Shown here one piece after another: positions 16,571-24,747 of a stretch of DNA of 30,974 nt; within the stretch, counting starts at the first letter, position 1, and every line of letters starts with the position of its first letter. The position numbers and the translations under genes were made by a program. Source of the stretch: CAZLBC01 sp964557575. Its GTDB lineage: Bacteria > Planctomycetota > Phycisphaerae > SM23-33. Location of the stretch: positions 1-30,974 of the forward strand of contig CAZLBC010000054.1 in NCBI GenBank assembly GCA_964557575.1. The letters run 5' to 3'. The notes below the pieces were generated by a model that ran no database searches, was not told where the DNA came from, and saw only the letters and a list, made by a program, of their open reading frames with translations.

Positions 16571-17737
16571 TTACTCCCGCGTGAATTTCCTTCGGTACTC
16601 CAGCGGGTTCATTCCCATGTCGTGGCGGAAGTAACGCGCTATGTGGTTTGCGTCGTTGTAGCCGAAATCCCGGGCGATCTGTGAAATCGACCGGTCGGTC
16701 TCCCTGATGTGCCGGGCGATCTGTTCTATCCTCGTGCGCCTGATTTCGTCGTAGACGCTCCTGCCGAGCACCCGCTTGAACTTGGTGTGGAGATACCGCC
16801 GCGAGCAGCAGACATGGCGCAGCACGTCCTCGACCTGCAGCAGCGCTTTTGTATATTTTCGAATAAACCGGATCGCGGCGGCGACGTCGCGGTCGCCGGT
16901 GGCGAGTATGTCGGTCGACTCGCGGGTCACCACGCCGGTCGCCTCCACGGTGATAACGTCGCCGGCGGGTTGCGCGCCCCGCATGAGCGTATCGAGACAG
17001 TCGGCCGCGGCAAAGCCCGCCCCCTCGAAATTCAGCGCGATGCTCGACAGGGTCGGCCGGGACAGCTCGCAGACCATGTCGTCGTTGTCCACGCCGATGA
17101 TAGCCACCTCGTCCGGCACGTGGATATCCCCCGCCTCGCACGCCTGGAGGACGATCCGGCTGCAGTGGTCCGCGGCCGTCATAATGCCGACCGGTTTCGG
17201 GAGCGACTGCAGCCAGCCCCGCAACTTGTCCAGTTCCCGCTCGAATGACTTGTACGTCTTTGCCGGCGCGACCGTGTAGGTGCTGCCGGGGGCGAACCCG
17301 GCTTCTTCGATCGCCCGCGCGAAACCCTCTCCCCGCCCGGCGGACCAGTAAAAGTCTCCCAGTCCGCAGAAAGCAAAGTGACTGAAACCGCATCCCGTCA
17401 GGTGTTCGGCGCCCATCCGACCGGAGGTTTGGCAATCGCCGACGATCCGCGGCAGATCGCCGAACGTCCCCTTCGTGCAGTGAACGATGACGGGGATATT
17501 CATGCCCAGGATTTTTTCCACGTCGTACATGTCGGAGACGATCGCCCCGCCGATGTCGCCCCGTTCGTCCGTCAGCGAGGCGATGCTCCTGCCCGAAGAC
17601 GAGATATACGACTGCGGTTTGTGATAGAACATCCACGGCCCGTGCAACCGCGAGTACCGCGCGACCCCCCGCAGGAACTCGCGTTCGCAGGTCCGGGCGG
17701 AATCGATCAGCAATACGACGAGCGGCTTATCAGGCAT
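16571..17737 (-). CDS. XylR-like transcriptional regulator (LacI-type sensor plus AraC HTH)
   Basis: A 388-residue regulator. Residues 1-270 form a periplasmic-binding-protein-like sugar sensor (VVLLIDSARTCEREFLRGV; GGAIVSDMYD; VAIIGVDNDDMVCELSRPTLSSI, the typical LacI/XylR block). Residues ~285-385 are an AraC-type double helix-turn-helix with IAHHIRE-like first helix sequence (IARHIRETDRSISQIARDFGY) and the PLEYRR end. Such proteins bind a sugar and switch catabolic genes. I start at the ATG 17735-17737 because GGAG lies 5 bases upstream; the frame extends to 17776 without a better site. Likely targets are the neighbouring glycan genes, inferred from position only. Confidence 0.88.
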   Translation of the reverse strand: MPDKPLVVLLIDSARTCEREFLRGVARYSRLHGPWMFYHKPQSYISSSGRSIASLTDERGDIGGAIVSDMYDVEKILGMNIPVIVHCTKGTFGDLPRIVGDCQTSGRMGAEHLTGCGFSHFAFCGLGDFYWSAGRGEGFARAIEEAGFAPGSTYTVAPAKTYKSFERELDKLRGWLQSLPKPVGIMTAADHCSRIVLQACEAGDIHVPDEVAIIGVDNDDMVCELSRPTLSSIALNFEGAGFAAADCLDTLMRGAQPAGDVITVEATGVVTRESTDILATGDRDVAAAIRFIRKYTKALLQVEDVLRHVCCSRRYLHTKFKRVLGRSVYDEIRRTRIEQIARHIRETDRSISQIARDFGYNDANHIARYFRHDMGMNPLEYRRKFTRE

Positions 17738-17767
17738 GGGGACTCCGGCATTTCGTGCTGCCAGGAT

Positions 17768-17829
17768 ACTATACATTACCCCAGGCTCGCGGGAAAATGG
17801 AAAAATGTCCTGCGCACCGAATGCGCAGG
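17768..17829 (-). promoter_or_regulatory. Regulator promoter and upstream 21-bp palindrome
   Basis: The minus strand has TTTCCC (17796-17791), 17 bases, TATAGT (17773-17768) before the regulator gene. Just upstream, 17809-17829 is a perfect palindrome: CCTGCGCA, 5-base centre, TGCGCAGG. It could be an operator for the regulator, or a stray hairpin with a short T run on the minus strand. Confidence 0.35.
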
Positions 17830-17851
17830 CACCGAATCACGGATTTATTCT

Positions 17852-18018
17852 TAGAGCTGGTTTCATAACTTCAATTTGGACTACAAGCGGCTCTTTTGCC
17901 GTCTGGCGGCGTCACGAAAACTCGACATATTTCCTTAATATGTCGTCGTTTCCGTTCCTTGCCAGATCGACAAAATACCTCGCTTTCGTTACCAAAGCAA
18001 GTTATGAAACCAGCTCTA
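17852..18018. mobile_element. MITE-like palindromic element with 20-bp terminal inverted repeats
   Basis: The perfect inverted repeats are TAGAGCTGGTTTCATAACTT (17852-17871) and its exact complement (17999-18018). If the outer TA is the target duplication, the element is 163 bases (17854-18016). The interior is itself a long imperfect hairpin, with perfect arms CGACATATT (17923-17931) and AATATGTCG (17937-17945) at the centre. It has no transposase. The ends resemble those of IS5-superfamily elements, but I cannot name the parent. It sits between the regulator and the small RNA and is more AT-rich than both. Confidence 0.75.
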
Positions 18019-18112
18019 GCAATTTCTTTGTCGATAGTTACAGTCTCGCATCAGTCAGTCTGAGTAAGATAAACTACGTTATCGCGTTATTAATACTTTT
18101 CTGCTTTTTTTC

Positions 18113-18142
18113 TTGACAACCGATTTTTTCGCAAGGTATATA
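18113..18142 (+). promoter_or_regulatory. Strong sigma-70-like promoter for the small RNA
   Basis: A perfect TTGACA (18113-18118) and TATATA (18137-18142) separated by 18 bases, or GTATAT at 17. Transcription should start near 18149-18150. There is no open reading frame of size between this promoter and the terminator at 18226-18256. Confidence 0.65.
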
Positions 18143-18149
18143 CATCAAT

Positions 18150-18256
18150 CAGAAATGCTTTACATCCAGGTCTCCCCCTACCTGGATACAAGTGCCGGCC
18201 TCTCCCCCGGGCCGGCATGAATCAGGCGGCCGTGTCCCCCACGGCCGCTTTTTTTT
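18150..18256 (+). ncRNA. Putative small RNA: three hairpins with C-rich loops
   Basis: Three consecutive perfect stem-loops. Hairpin 1 (18164-18187): 8-bp stem ATCCAGGT/ACCTGGAT, loop CUCCCCCU. Hairpin 2 (18193-18217): 8-bp stem TGCCGGCC/GGCCGGCA, loop UCUCCCCCG. Hairpin 3 (18226-18248): 9-bp stem GCGGCCGTG/CACGGCCGC, loop UCCCC, followed by eight T. The stems differ entirely while the loops share UCCCC(C), so the loops look functional. Known RNAs with C-rich loops (6C RNA, cuckoo RNAs, LhrC/RsaE types) can pair with G-rich ribosome binding sites, so translation control is the likely role (inference). Alternatively this is an attenuated leader of the Gfo/Idh gene 175 bases downstream. Confidence 0.7.
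18226..18256 (+). terminator. Intrinsic terminator of the small RNA
   Basis: A 9-bp GC-rich stem with a 5-base loop followed at once by eight T. This is the best intrinsic terminator in the window. Confidence 0.85.
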
Positions 18257-18280
18257 GCGCGCGGCGCAGGCGCCGCCAAA

Positions 18281-18311
18281 CGGTTACCGAAACGGCACCC
18301 GTAAACCGGTT
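18281..18311 (+). promoter_or_regulatory. Candidate operator in the Gfo/Idh leader
   Basis: Two short palindromes, CGGTTACCG (18281-18289) and AACCGGTT (18304-18311), share a CGGTT core. They lie between the small-RNA terminator and the oxidoreductase start. They could be sites for the XylR-like regulator; this is only positional inference. Confidence 0.25.
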
Positions 18312-18431
18312 CACATTGTGGTGTTTTTTCTACTCTATTTGGTTTTCTACTGTCCGGCCCGACGACGTATCATATACCTGTTCTCGACCACCGGTAAACC
18401 CATCCGACATACAGTGGACAGGAGTATACAC

Positions 18432-19715
18432 ATGAACGCGCATTCCGCCCCCTCCCTCTCCCGCCGATCGCTGCTCCGCGCCGCACCGGCCGCGGCCGCA
18501 CCGTTCTTCCTTCCCCGCGCCGTCTTCGGCGGCGGCGGCCGCACCCCGCCCAGCGACGAACTGACGCGGGCGGTCATCGGCGTCGGGGGCATGGGCACCG
18601 GCCACCTGAAATACAACAACGGCCGACTGCTTGCCGTCTGCGACGTCGACCGGAACCACCTCGAGCGGACGCTGAAGAAAACCAGGGCCGACGCGAACGG
18701 TATCAAAGGTTACCGGGATTTCCGGGAGGTCCTCTCCCGCCCGGATATCGATATCGTCCACGTCCCCACCCCGCCGCACTGGCACGGCCTGATCTCGATC
18801 GCCGCCGCCCGCGCCGGCAAGGACATCTGGTGCGAAAAGCCGATGACGCGGACCATCGGCGAGGGAAAGAAGGTCGCCGAGGAAGTCGGGAAACACGGGC
18901 GGATCTTCCGGCTGAACACCTGGTTCCGCTTTCGCAGCGGGTTCTACGGGTTCGGCAGTCCGGTCAAGCCCATCAAGAAGGCGGTGCTGTCCGGGATGTT
19001 CGGCTGGCCGCTGAAGATCACCGTCAGCAAGACCACCGGGTTCAACTGGAAGTTCAACTGGTCGGGGAGGACCCACCTCCCGCCGCAGCCGGTGCCGGCA
19101 GACCTCGACTACGACTTCTGGCTCGGGCCCGCGCCGCGGAAGCCCTACCACCCCCACCGCGTGCACAAGACATTCCGTGGCTACTGGGACTACGACGGCG
19201 GCGGCCTCGGCGACATGGGCCAGCACTACCTCGACCCGGTCCAGTACCTGCTCGACAAGGATCACACGAGCCCGGTGACCATCGAGGCCGACGCCCCCCA
19301 GCAGCACCCCGACGCCGTCGGCCGGTGGCGGCTGGTGCGGCTGAAGTATCGCGACGGCTGCGAGATCGTCCTGGACGGGGAAAACCGCTACACGAAGGCA
19401 CCCTTTATCGCGGGCCCCGACGGCAAACTCTTCAAGGGCATGCAATCAGACGTCCCGGACTTCAGGAAGAAGCTCGCGAGCCTCCCCGATCCCCCGCCGC
19501 AGGTCACCGACTTCGTGGAGGCGGTCAAGACGCGAAAGAAGTTCGCCCTCAACGAGGAAAACGGCCATCGTTCGTGCACCCTGGTGAACCTCGCCAAGAT
19601 AGCCGTCCGGCTGGGCCGGCCGCTGACATTCGACCCCGACCGGCAGGTCTTCGTCGACGACGATGGGGCCAACCGCCTCGTCGACCAGCCCATGCGGGCC
19701 CCGTGGCACCTGTAA
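18432..19715 (+). CDS. Tat-exported Gfo/Idh/MocA family oxidoreductase
   Basis: A 427-residue NAD(P)-dependent oxidoreductase. The twin-arginine signal LSRRSLLRAA (residues 9-18) predicts folded export with cofactor. The Rossmann motif GVGGMG is at 50-55, the acidic end of strand 2 at CDVD, and EKP (135-137) is the family's nucleotide and catalytic Lys motif; DMGQHYLDPVQYLL is also typical. Members oxidise or epimerise sugars, often at C3 of glycosides. AGGAG lies 7 bases before the ATG. The gene is followed after 23 bases by the double DUF1080 protein, whose domain hydrolyses 3-keto-glycosides, so a two-step oxidise-and-cleave route is likely. Confidence 0.9.
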   Translation: MNAHSAPSLSRRSLLRAAPAAAAPFFLPRAVFGGGGRTPPSDELTRAVIGVGGMGTGHLKYNNGRLLAVCDVDRNHLERTLKKTRADANGIKGYRDFREVLSRPDIDIVHVPTPPHWHGLISIAAARAGKDIWCEKPMTRTIGEGKKVAEEVGKHGRIFRLNTWFRFRSGFYGFGSPVKPIKKAVLSGMFGWPLKITVSKTTGFNWKFNWSGRTHLPPQPVPADLDYDFWLGPAPRKPYHPHRVHKTFRGYWDYDGGGLGDMGQHYLDPVQYLLDKDHTSPVTIEADAPQQHPDAVGRWRLVRLKYRDGCEIVLDGENRYTKAPFIAGPDGKLFKGMQSDVPDFRKKLASLPDPPPQVTDFVEAVKTRKKFALNEENGHRSCTLVNLAKIAVRLGRPLTFDPDRQVFVDDDGANRLVDQPMRAPWHL

Positions 19716-19738
19716 ACACATATAACCGGAGCATGATC

Positions 19739-22700
19739 ATGCATAGAACATCCTCAATCGTCTCAGTCCTCGCAACCGGCCTTCTTTCTTGCACGCTGTT
19801 CGCCGGCGCAGCCGACACGGCCGCCGGGTTTCCCGGCAAAGACGCCGCCGAAACCGAAACGCGCTGCGCGGCCGTCCTGAAGACCGGCCCGGACGGCATC
19901 CGGGAGTTGTGCGGCAGACTCCTGCCGCCGGGCGGCGCGGACGACACGAAGATCCGCTACGCCGTCAACGGCCTCGCCAGGCACGTCTCCGCGCCCGGCA
20001 GGGAACAGGATCGCGCGACGTTCGCACGGGCGGTGTGTGATACGCTGAGATCAGCCCGCAACGACGAGGTCCGCGCCTTCCTGATCCGCCAGTTGCAACT
20101 CGCCGGGAAAGACGAGTCGGTCAAAGCGCTCGCCGGGTTCCTGGATGCACCTCGCCTCTGCGGCCCGGCCGCCCGCGCCCTGGCGGCAAACGGGTCGAAC
20201 GCGGCCGCCGGGACACTCGCCGCGGCAGTGAAGACGGCCGGCGCGGCGCAGAAAATCGATCTGGTTCTCGCGCTCGGGAGCATCAGGAACAGCGATGACG
20301 CCAAAACCGTGACCGGTTTCCTGTCGGGCGGAAGCCCGGAACTCCGCGCCGCGGCGCGTTGGGCCCTGGCGAACACGGAGGCGCCCGCGGCCGTCGCCCC
20401 CCTCATGGCCGCGGCGGAAAAGGCAAACGGCACCGCCCGGTTCGCGGCCGTCGCCGACTGCCTGCTCCTGGCACGGAGACTGGCGGAAAAGAAAGACGAC
20501 ACGCGAGCGGCCGACATATGCAAAACAATCCTGGCCGCCGCGAAGAAGAATACGGAAACCCACATCCGCTGCGCGGCGCTGGACACGCTCGTCGCCGTCG
20601 CCGGGGCCCTCATCGCCGCCCTGCTCGAGACGAAGGACGGGCAGGCCGCCGCCCCCATTCAGGCGGCGATCGGCACCCTCTCCCCGGCCGGCGTCGCGAA
20701 GGCCGCCGCGGGCGCCCTGGCCGGCGCAGACACCGGGGCAAGGGTGACCCTGATCGGGCTCCTCGGCGCGACGGGCACGGCCGAACACGGCGATCCGGTC
20801 ATGGCGCAGCTCGGGGACGACGACCCGGCGGTGCGTACGGCCGCGCTGAAAGCCCTCGACACCCTGGCCTCCGCACAACACGCCCCGGCGCTCGTCGCCC
20901 GCGTGCTGAACAGCGAGGGCAAGGAACGCGCCGCCGCCGAACGGGCCGCCGTGTCGGCGTGCAACAGGATCGCGGACGAGGATAAGCGCGCCGCCCCCCT
21001 CCTCGACGCGATGGCCGGCACAGAGGATACGATCGCCCTGCTGCCCCTCCTGGCGAAGGTGGGCGGAAAGAAGGCCCTGGCGAAGACCGCGGCGGCCGCC
21101 GACAGCGCGGACGCGGAGATCAACGCGGCCGCCGCGGGCGCCCTGGCGGACTGGAGCGATCCGGCCGCCCTCCCGCACCTCCGGAAACCGGCCGGCGACA
21201 CGACGAACCTGTCCCGCCACGTCCTGGCGCTGCGGGGCATCATTCGCCTCGCGGTCGCGTCGGGAAAGCCCCCCGCCGAAAAGGCCGGTATACTCAAGGA
21301 AGCCATCAACGCTGCTAAACGAACCGAGGAAAAGCGGCTGGCCCTCGGCAACCTCGCCGCGGCGCGGTGCGTCGAGAGCCTGATGACGGCGGCGGCATAC
21401 CTCGACGACCCGGCACTGAAGGGCGAGGCCGTCGTCGCGGTGGCCGATATCGCCTGTCCCGGCCCCGACGGCGCGGCGGGACTCACCGGCGAGAAGGTGG
21501 TATCCGTCATGCAGAAGGCCCTGCCGGCCGCGCCGGAAGGAGAGGCAAAAAAGCGCATTGAAACCCACCTGGTGAAGATCACCAGCCGGAACATCGCCCG
21601 CGGGAAACCGGTGGTCCACGCGTCCCTCCGCCACGAGGGCAACCACGTCCCCTCCAACGCCGTCGACGGCGACACCTCCAACAACAGCGGCTGGTGGGCC
21701 GGCGGTTCGCCGGCGACGATCGAGATCGACCTGCAGTCCGCGACCGAGGTCGCCGCGGCCCGGGTCTTCTTCTACCACGACGGCGGGCGGTACTACCAGT
21801 ACACCCTGGCGGTCTCGCAGGACCGGAAGACCTGGAAGACGGTCGTGGACATGAGCAGATCAACCACCATCTCCGCGCCCGCCGGGGCGCTGCACACCTT
21901 CGACCCGGTCACCGCCCGGTACGTCCGGCTCAGCGTCCTGAAAAACAGCGCGAACCCGTCCGTCCACCTCAACGAATTGGAAATCTACCCGGCGGGCCGG
22001 GTCCCCGAACCGGGCGAGACGGCCGCGGCCCCGGGCGGGAAAGCATTGCCGGTCTACCTGGCCGGCACACCCGACGACGAGGGCTTCTACCCGCTGTTCA
22101 ACGGGAAGGACCTCTCCGGCTGGATCGGTGCGACGAAGGGCTACGTCGTCGAGGACGGCTGCATCGTCTGCCTGAAGAAGGGCGGCGGGAACCTCTACAC
22201 CCGGGACCGGTACGACGACTTCGTCCTCCGGTTCGAGTTCACGCTCACCCCCGGCGCGAACAACGGCCTGGGAATCCGGGTCCCCCCCGGCGGCCACGCC
22301 GCCTACGACGGGATGGAACTGCAGATCATCGACAACACGGCGAAAAAATACGCGAAGCTGCAGCCCTGGCAGTACCACGGGTCGATCTACGGCGTGGTGC
22401 CCGCCAAGCGCGGCCACCTGAAACCCGCCGGCGCGTGGAACACCCAGGAGGTCACCGCCGACGGCCGGCGGATCGCGGTCGTGTTGAACAACGCGACGAT
22501 CGTCGACGCCAACCTCGACGAGGTCACACCGATCCACGACAAAAAACACCCCGGCCTCGCCCGGATGAAGGGGCACATCGGCTTTCTCGGCCACGGGGCG
22601 CGGGTGGCGTTCCGGAACATCCGGATCAAGCCGATCGCGCGGAAGCTGAACACCCCGCCGCCGGGATTCACCGCGCTGTTCAACGGCAAAGACCTCGCCA

Positions 22701-23287
22701 ACTGGAAGGGCCTGCTGAAGCGGCCCTACGACAACCCGGTCAAGCGGGCGGCCCTCGATGACGCGAAACGGGCCGCGCTGCAGAAAGAAGCCGACGCGCA
22801 CATGAAGAAGCACTGGTCGGTCACAGACGGGCTCCTGCGCTTCGATGGAAAAGGCCACAGCCTCGCCACGGAAAAGAAGTATGCCGACTTCGAGATGTAC
22901 GTCGACTGGAAGATCCGCCCGAAGGGCGACAGCGGGATCTACCTCCGCGGTACGCCGCAGGTGCAGATCTGGGACCCGGCCAACCCGGCCGCCCACCGCC
23001 ACGGCGCCGACAAGGGCTCCGGGGGCCTGTGGAACAACCGCAAGCACGAGCGGTTCCCCCTGCACAAGGCCGACAACCCGGCCGGGGAGTGGAACACCTT
23101 CCACATCAGGATGGTCGGGGAAAAGGTCACGATCCTGCTCAACGGCGTCCTGATCGTCGACGGGGTGGTCCTGGAGAACTGCTGGGACCGGAAGAAGCCG
23201 ATCTTCGGCGCCGAGCAGATCGAGCTGCAGTGCCACGGCCACCCGGTGGACTTCCGCAACATCTTCATCCGCGAGATCGGGAAATAG
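19739..23287 (+). CDS. Secreted HEAT-repeat / F5/8C (discoidin) / double DUF1080 protein
   Basis: An 1182-residue exported protein. It has a signal peptide (residues 1-26), then Ala-rich HEAT-like repeats to about 610 (many RAAARWALA and VRTAALKALD units). An F5/8 type C carbohydrate-binding domain follows at ~615-755 (ARGKPVVHAS, SNAVDGDTSNNSGWW, RYVRLSVL), then two DUF1080 (3-keto-disaccharide hydrolase) domains at ~781-970 and ~976-1182. Both start with LFNGKDL. The first has ELQIIDN and the second VQIWDP plus GSGGLWNN, the more canonical form. Two ATGs lie 6 bases apart; GGAG (19728-19731) is correctly spaced only for the second, at 19739. It probably acts with the preceding oxidoreductase on glycosides. 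Confidence 0.88.
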   Translation: MHRTSSIVSVLATGLLSCTLFAGAADTAAGFPGKDAAETETRCAAVLKTGPDGIRELCGRLLPPGGADDTKIRYAVNGLARHVSAPGREQDRATFARAVCDTLRSARNDEVRAFLIRQLQLAGKDESVKALAGFLDAPRLCGPAARALAANGSNAAAGTLAAAVKTAGAAQKIDLVLALGSIRNSDDAKTVTGFLSGGSPELRAAARWALANTEAPAAVAPLMAAAEKANGTARFAAVADCLLLARRLAEKKDDTRAADICKTILAAAKKNTETHIRCAALDTLVAVAGALIAALLETKDGQAAAPIQAAIGTLSPAGVAKAAAGALAGADTGARVTLIGLLGATGTAEHGDPVMAQLGDDDPAVRTAALKALDTLASAQHAPALVARVLNSEGKERAAAERAAVSACNRIADEDKRAAPLLDAMAGTEDTIALLPLLAKVGGKKALAKTAAAADSADAEINAAAAGALADWSDPAALPHLRKPAGDTTNLSRHVLALRGIIRLAVASGKPPAEKAGILKEAINAAKRTEEKRLALGNLAAARCVESLMTAAAYLDDPALKGEAVVAVADIACPGPDGAAGLTGEKVVSVMQKALPAAPEGEAKKRIETHLVKITSRNIARGKPVVHASLRHEGNHVPSNAVDGDTSNNSGWWAGGSPATIEIDLQSATEVAAARVFFYHDGGRYYQYTLAVSQDRKTWKTVVDMSRSTTISAPAGALHTFDPVTARYVRLSVLKNSANPSVHLNELEIYPAGRVPEPGETAAAPGGKALPVYLAGTPDDEGFYPLFNGKDLSGWIGATKGYVVEDGCIVCLKKGGGNLYTRDRYDDFVLRFEFTLTPGANNGLGIRVPPGGHAAYDGMELQIIDNTAKKYAKLQPWQYHGSIYGVVPAKRGHLKPAGAWNTQEVTADGRRIAVVLNNATIVDANLDEVTPIHDKKHPGLARMKGHIGFLGHGARVAFRNIRIKPIARKLNTPPPGFTALFNGKDLANWKGLLKRPYDNPVKRAALDDAKRAALQKEADAHMKKHWSVTDGLLRFDGKGHSLATEKKYADFEMYVDWKIRPKGDSGIYLRGTPQVQIWDPANPAAHRHGADKGSGGLWNNRKHERFPLHKADNPAGEWNTFHIRMVGEKVTILLNGVLIVDGVVLENCWDRKKPIFGAEQIELQCHGHPVDFRNIFIREIGK

Positions 23288-23440
23288 TCACGGGGCGGCG
23301 CAGGTCTTCTGCGACCGGGATCACGGTGATAGCCCCAACCGGCAACGACGGGTGCCCGGCACAGCGGTGCGGCGGCGCGGGAACCGTGATGTGCCTGCGT
23401 ATCCCCGTCAACCGCCCGGCGCACCTGCCGGTCTTCAAGC
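23288..23440 (-). pseudogene. Possible 3' remnant of a DUF4143-type ATPase gene
   Basis: On the minus strand this reads GAITVIPVAEDLRR near 23295-23336, matching the end of the intact ATPase at 29.5 kb (GIAVIPVEEGLRH). CGACCGGGATCAC is shared at DNA level. Upstream, in another frame, NAARLKTG resembles the ITALKSF part of that protein. It looks like a frame-shifted tail of a related gene. Short match, so tentative. Confidence 0.35.
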
Positions 23441-24001
23441 GCGCTGCGTTCCCCGCGTTCGCGGCGGAACAGTTCGGGGGCGTTGTCGCGGGTTTCGCGG
23501 TTCCTTCCCCGCGCGAACCGGAGAAATCGCTCGACCCGCCCGACGAGATACGGGATGTGTTTCTTTTTTGCTCATTTTCTTTTTGCCAGGAATGTGCGGT
23601 AAAGGAATGTGCGGTATCGGCCCGGAACGCCTCCGCGGCGCGTCATGGCCACCCCTTATAATATAGTGCCTGTATATACGACTGCGGTGATAAGTGGATA
23701 ATACCCGACATGTACCGAACGTACAGGGGCCGGCTTGAACAATTTTCGCCGAGGGCTCCCGGGAGGAGGGTCGGTGTGTAAATTCAGCAGAATCAGGTTG
23801 CTACGGCTGTTGCGAGGTGGTAAGATTGGGTTTATCAGGATTATTGAGGGTATGTCATGTCGTGGAACGATGCAGAAGGTTTTGCTGTTGAAAGGGCTTT
23901 TTCCGCCGTGCATACCGCAGTCGTATAATAAATATGTTCGCAGTCAAAAAATATTGATTTTACCCCTTGTTTTTTGTTCACAAATATGTTAACTTTCTAT
24001 T
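23441..24001. other. Intergenic transition from GC-rich to AT-rich DNA
   Basis: A tandem pair of GGAATGTGCGGTA units lies near 23590-23618. From about 23650 the base composition falls sharply. The short open frames here (for example 23735-23992) have no ribosome site and no recognisable domain, so I do not call them. GTTAACT at about 23990 resembles a cassette boundary (GTTRRRY) immediately before the toxin gene, with one mismatch. Confidence 0.35.
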
Positions 24002-24346
24002 ATGAGGCAAATTGTATTTTATAGGACAGCCTCTGGCAGATGTCCCGTTCAAGAACACTTGGATACACTGTCAGACAATCAAGCAACAAAGATTGCATGG
24101 GTTTTGAAATTAATTCGCGAACATGAGCGTGTTCCGTCCAATTACTTTAAAAAACTCGTCAATACTGATGATATTTGGGAGGTGAGAGTTAGTTTTGGTG
24201 GTAATACGTTTCGACTCCTTGGTTTCTTTTCTGGCCGAGAGTTAGTCATACTGACCAACTCATTCCAGAAGAAAAGCCAGAAAACTCCACCTAAGGAAAT
24301 TAAACTAGCAGAAAAACGAAAACGAGACTATTTGTGCAGGAGGTAA
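24002..24346 (+). CDS. higB: RelE/HigB-type toxin (phage Gp49-like family)
   Basis: A 114-residue toxin of the Gp49-like HigB group: FYRTASGRCPVQEHLDTL at the start, then KIAWVLKLIREH, the conserved LVNTDDIWEVRVSFGGNTFRLLGF block, and LTNSFQKKSQKTPPKEIKLAE near the end. Such toxins cleave mRNA on the ribosome. It is followed by its antitoxin, with the antitoxin's ribosome site AGGAGGT lying across the toxin stop, so order is toxin first as in higBA. Base composition is far more AT-rich than the chromosome, which with the adjacent attC-like repeat suggests acquired DNA. No promoter is convincing. Confidence 0.9.
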   Translation: MRQIVFYRTASGRCPVQEHLDTLSDNQATKIAWVLKLIREHERVPSNYFKKLVNTDDIWEVRVSFGGNTFRLLGFFSGRELVILTNSFQKKSQKTPPKEIKLAEKRKRDYLCRR

Positions 24347-24351
24347 AGCCA

Positions 24352-24627
24352 ATGGATGATCTTGATAAATATATTGATAAAAGAAAGAAAAAGAGCCCTA
24401 AATTTGCCAAGGACTTTGACAAGGGATATGAGCAGTTTAAAATTGGCGTCCTCCTGAAACAAGCTCGTAAAGAGGCAGGACTTACCCAGGAGCAAGTTGC
24501 CAAAAAATTACATACCAAAAAATCTGCAATTTCAAGAATCGAAAATCATGCCGAAGATATTCGTCTATCAACATTGGAAACTTTTGCAGAAGCAGTAGGC
24601 AAGCGTCTCAAGCTAGAAATCACATAA
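24352..24627 (+). CDS. higA: HigA-type XRE-family antitoxin
   Basis: A 91-residue antitoxin with a C-terminal helix-turn-helix of the XRE kind (LLKQARKEAGLTQEQVAKKL, then KKSAISRIENHAEDIRLSTLE). It neutralises the upstream toxin and probably represses the pair. I start at ATG 24352 because AGGAGGT sits 7 bases upstream; a GTG 18 bases earlier lies inside the toxin. Its stop is 3 bases before the attC-like site at 24631, the usual arrangement in integron cassettes. Confidence 0.92.
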   Translation: MDDLDKYIDKRKKKSPKFAKDFDKGYEQFKIGVLLKQARKEAGLTQEQVAKKLHTKKSAISRIENHAEDIRLSTLETFAEAVGKRLKLEIT

Positions 24628-24630
24628 TAC

Positions 24631-24700
24631 TGCGAACAACAAAATCCACCTGACCTTCAATCGCTGCGCGATTTCAGGCAAGTGATTTACAACGTTGGGC
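24631..24700 (+). repeat. attC-like recombination site 1 (copy A of near-identical pair)
   Basis: An imperfect palindrome after higA: the left AAATCCACCTGA arm pairs with the right TCAGGCAAGTGATTT arm, leaving unpaired bases as in folded attC sites. It begins with GAAC (24634-24637) and ends in GTTGGGC (24694-24700), which fits the GTTRRRY core. Bases 24633-24694 match 28439-28499 at about 59 of 62 positions. A cassette boundary would fall after G24694. Confidence 0.7.
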
Positions 24701-24747
24701 ACAAGACTAGCACAATGACTCAACTGAAACAAAAGGAGGTAACTTCA

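Noticed and set aside
17736..18116. Plus-strand frame across the MITE
   Set aside because: It is made of the regulator's antisense 5' end and the palindromic element; no protein features.
19957..21778. Long minus-strand frames opposite the HEAT region
   Set aside because: Shadows of the Ala-rich HEAT repeats; no ribosome site or domain.
23395..23664. Plus-strand frame of ~90 codons
   Set aside because: No ribosome site, no domain, and it crosses the composition change and a tandem repeat.
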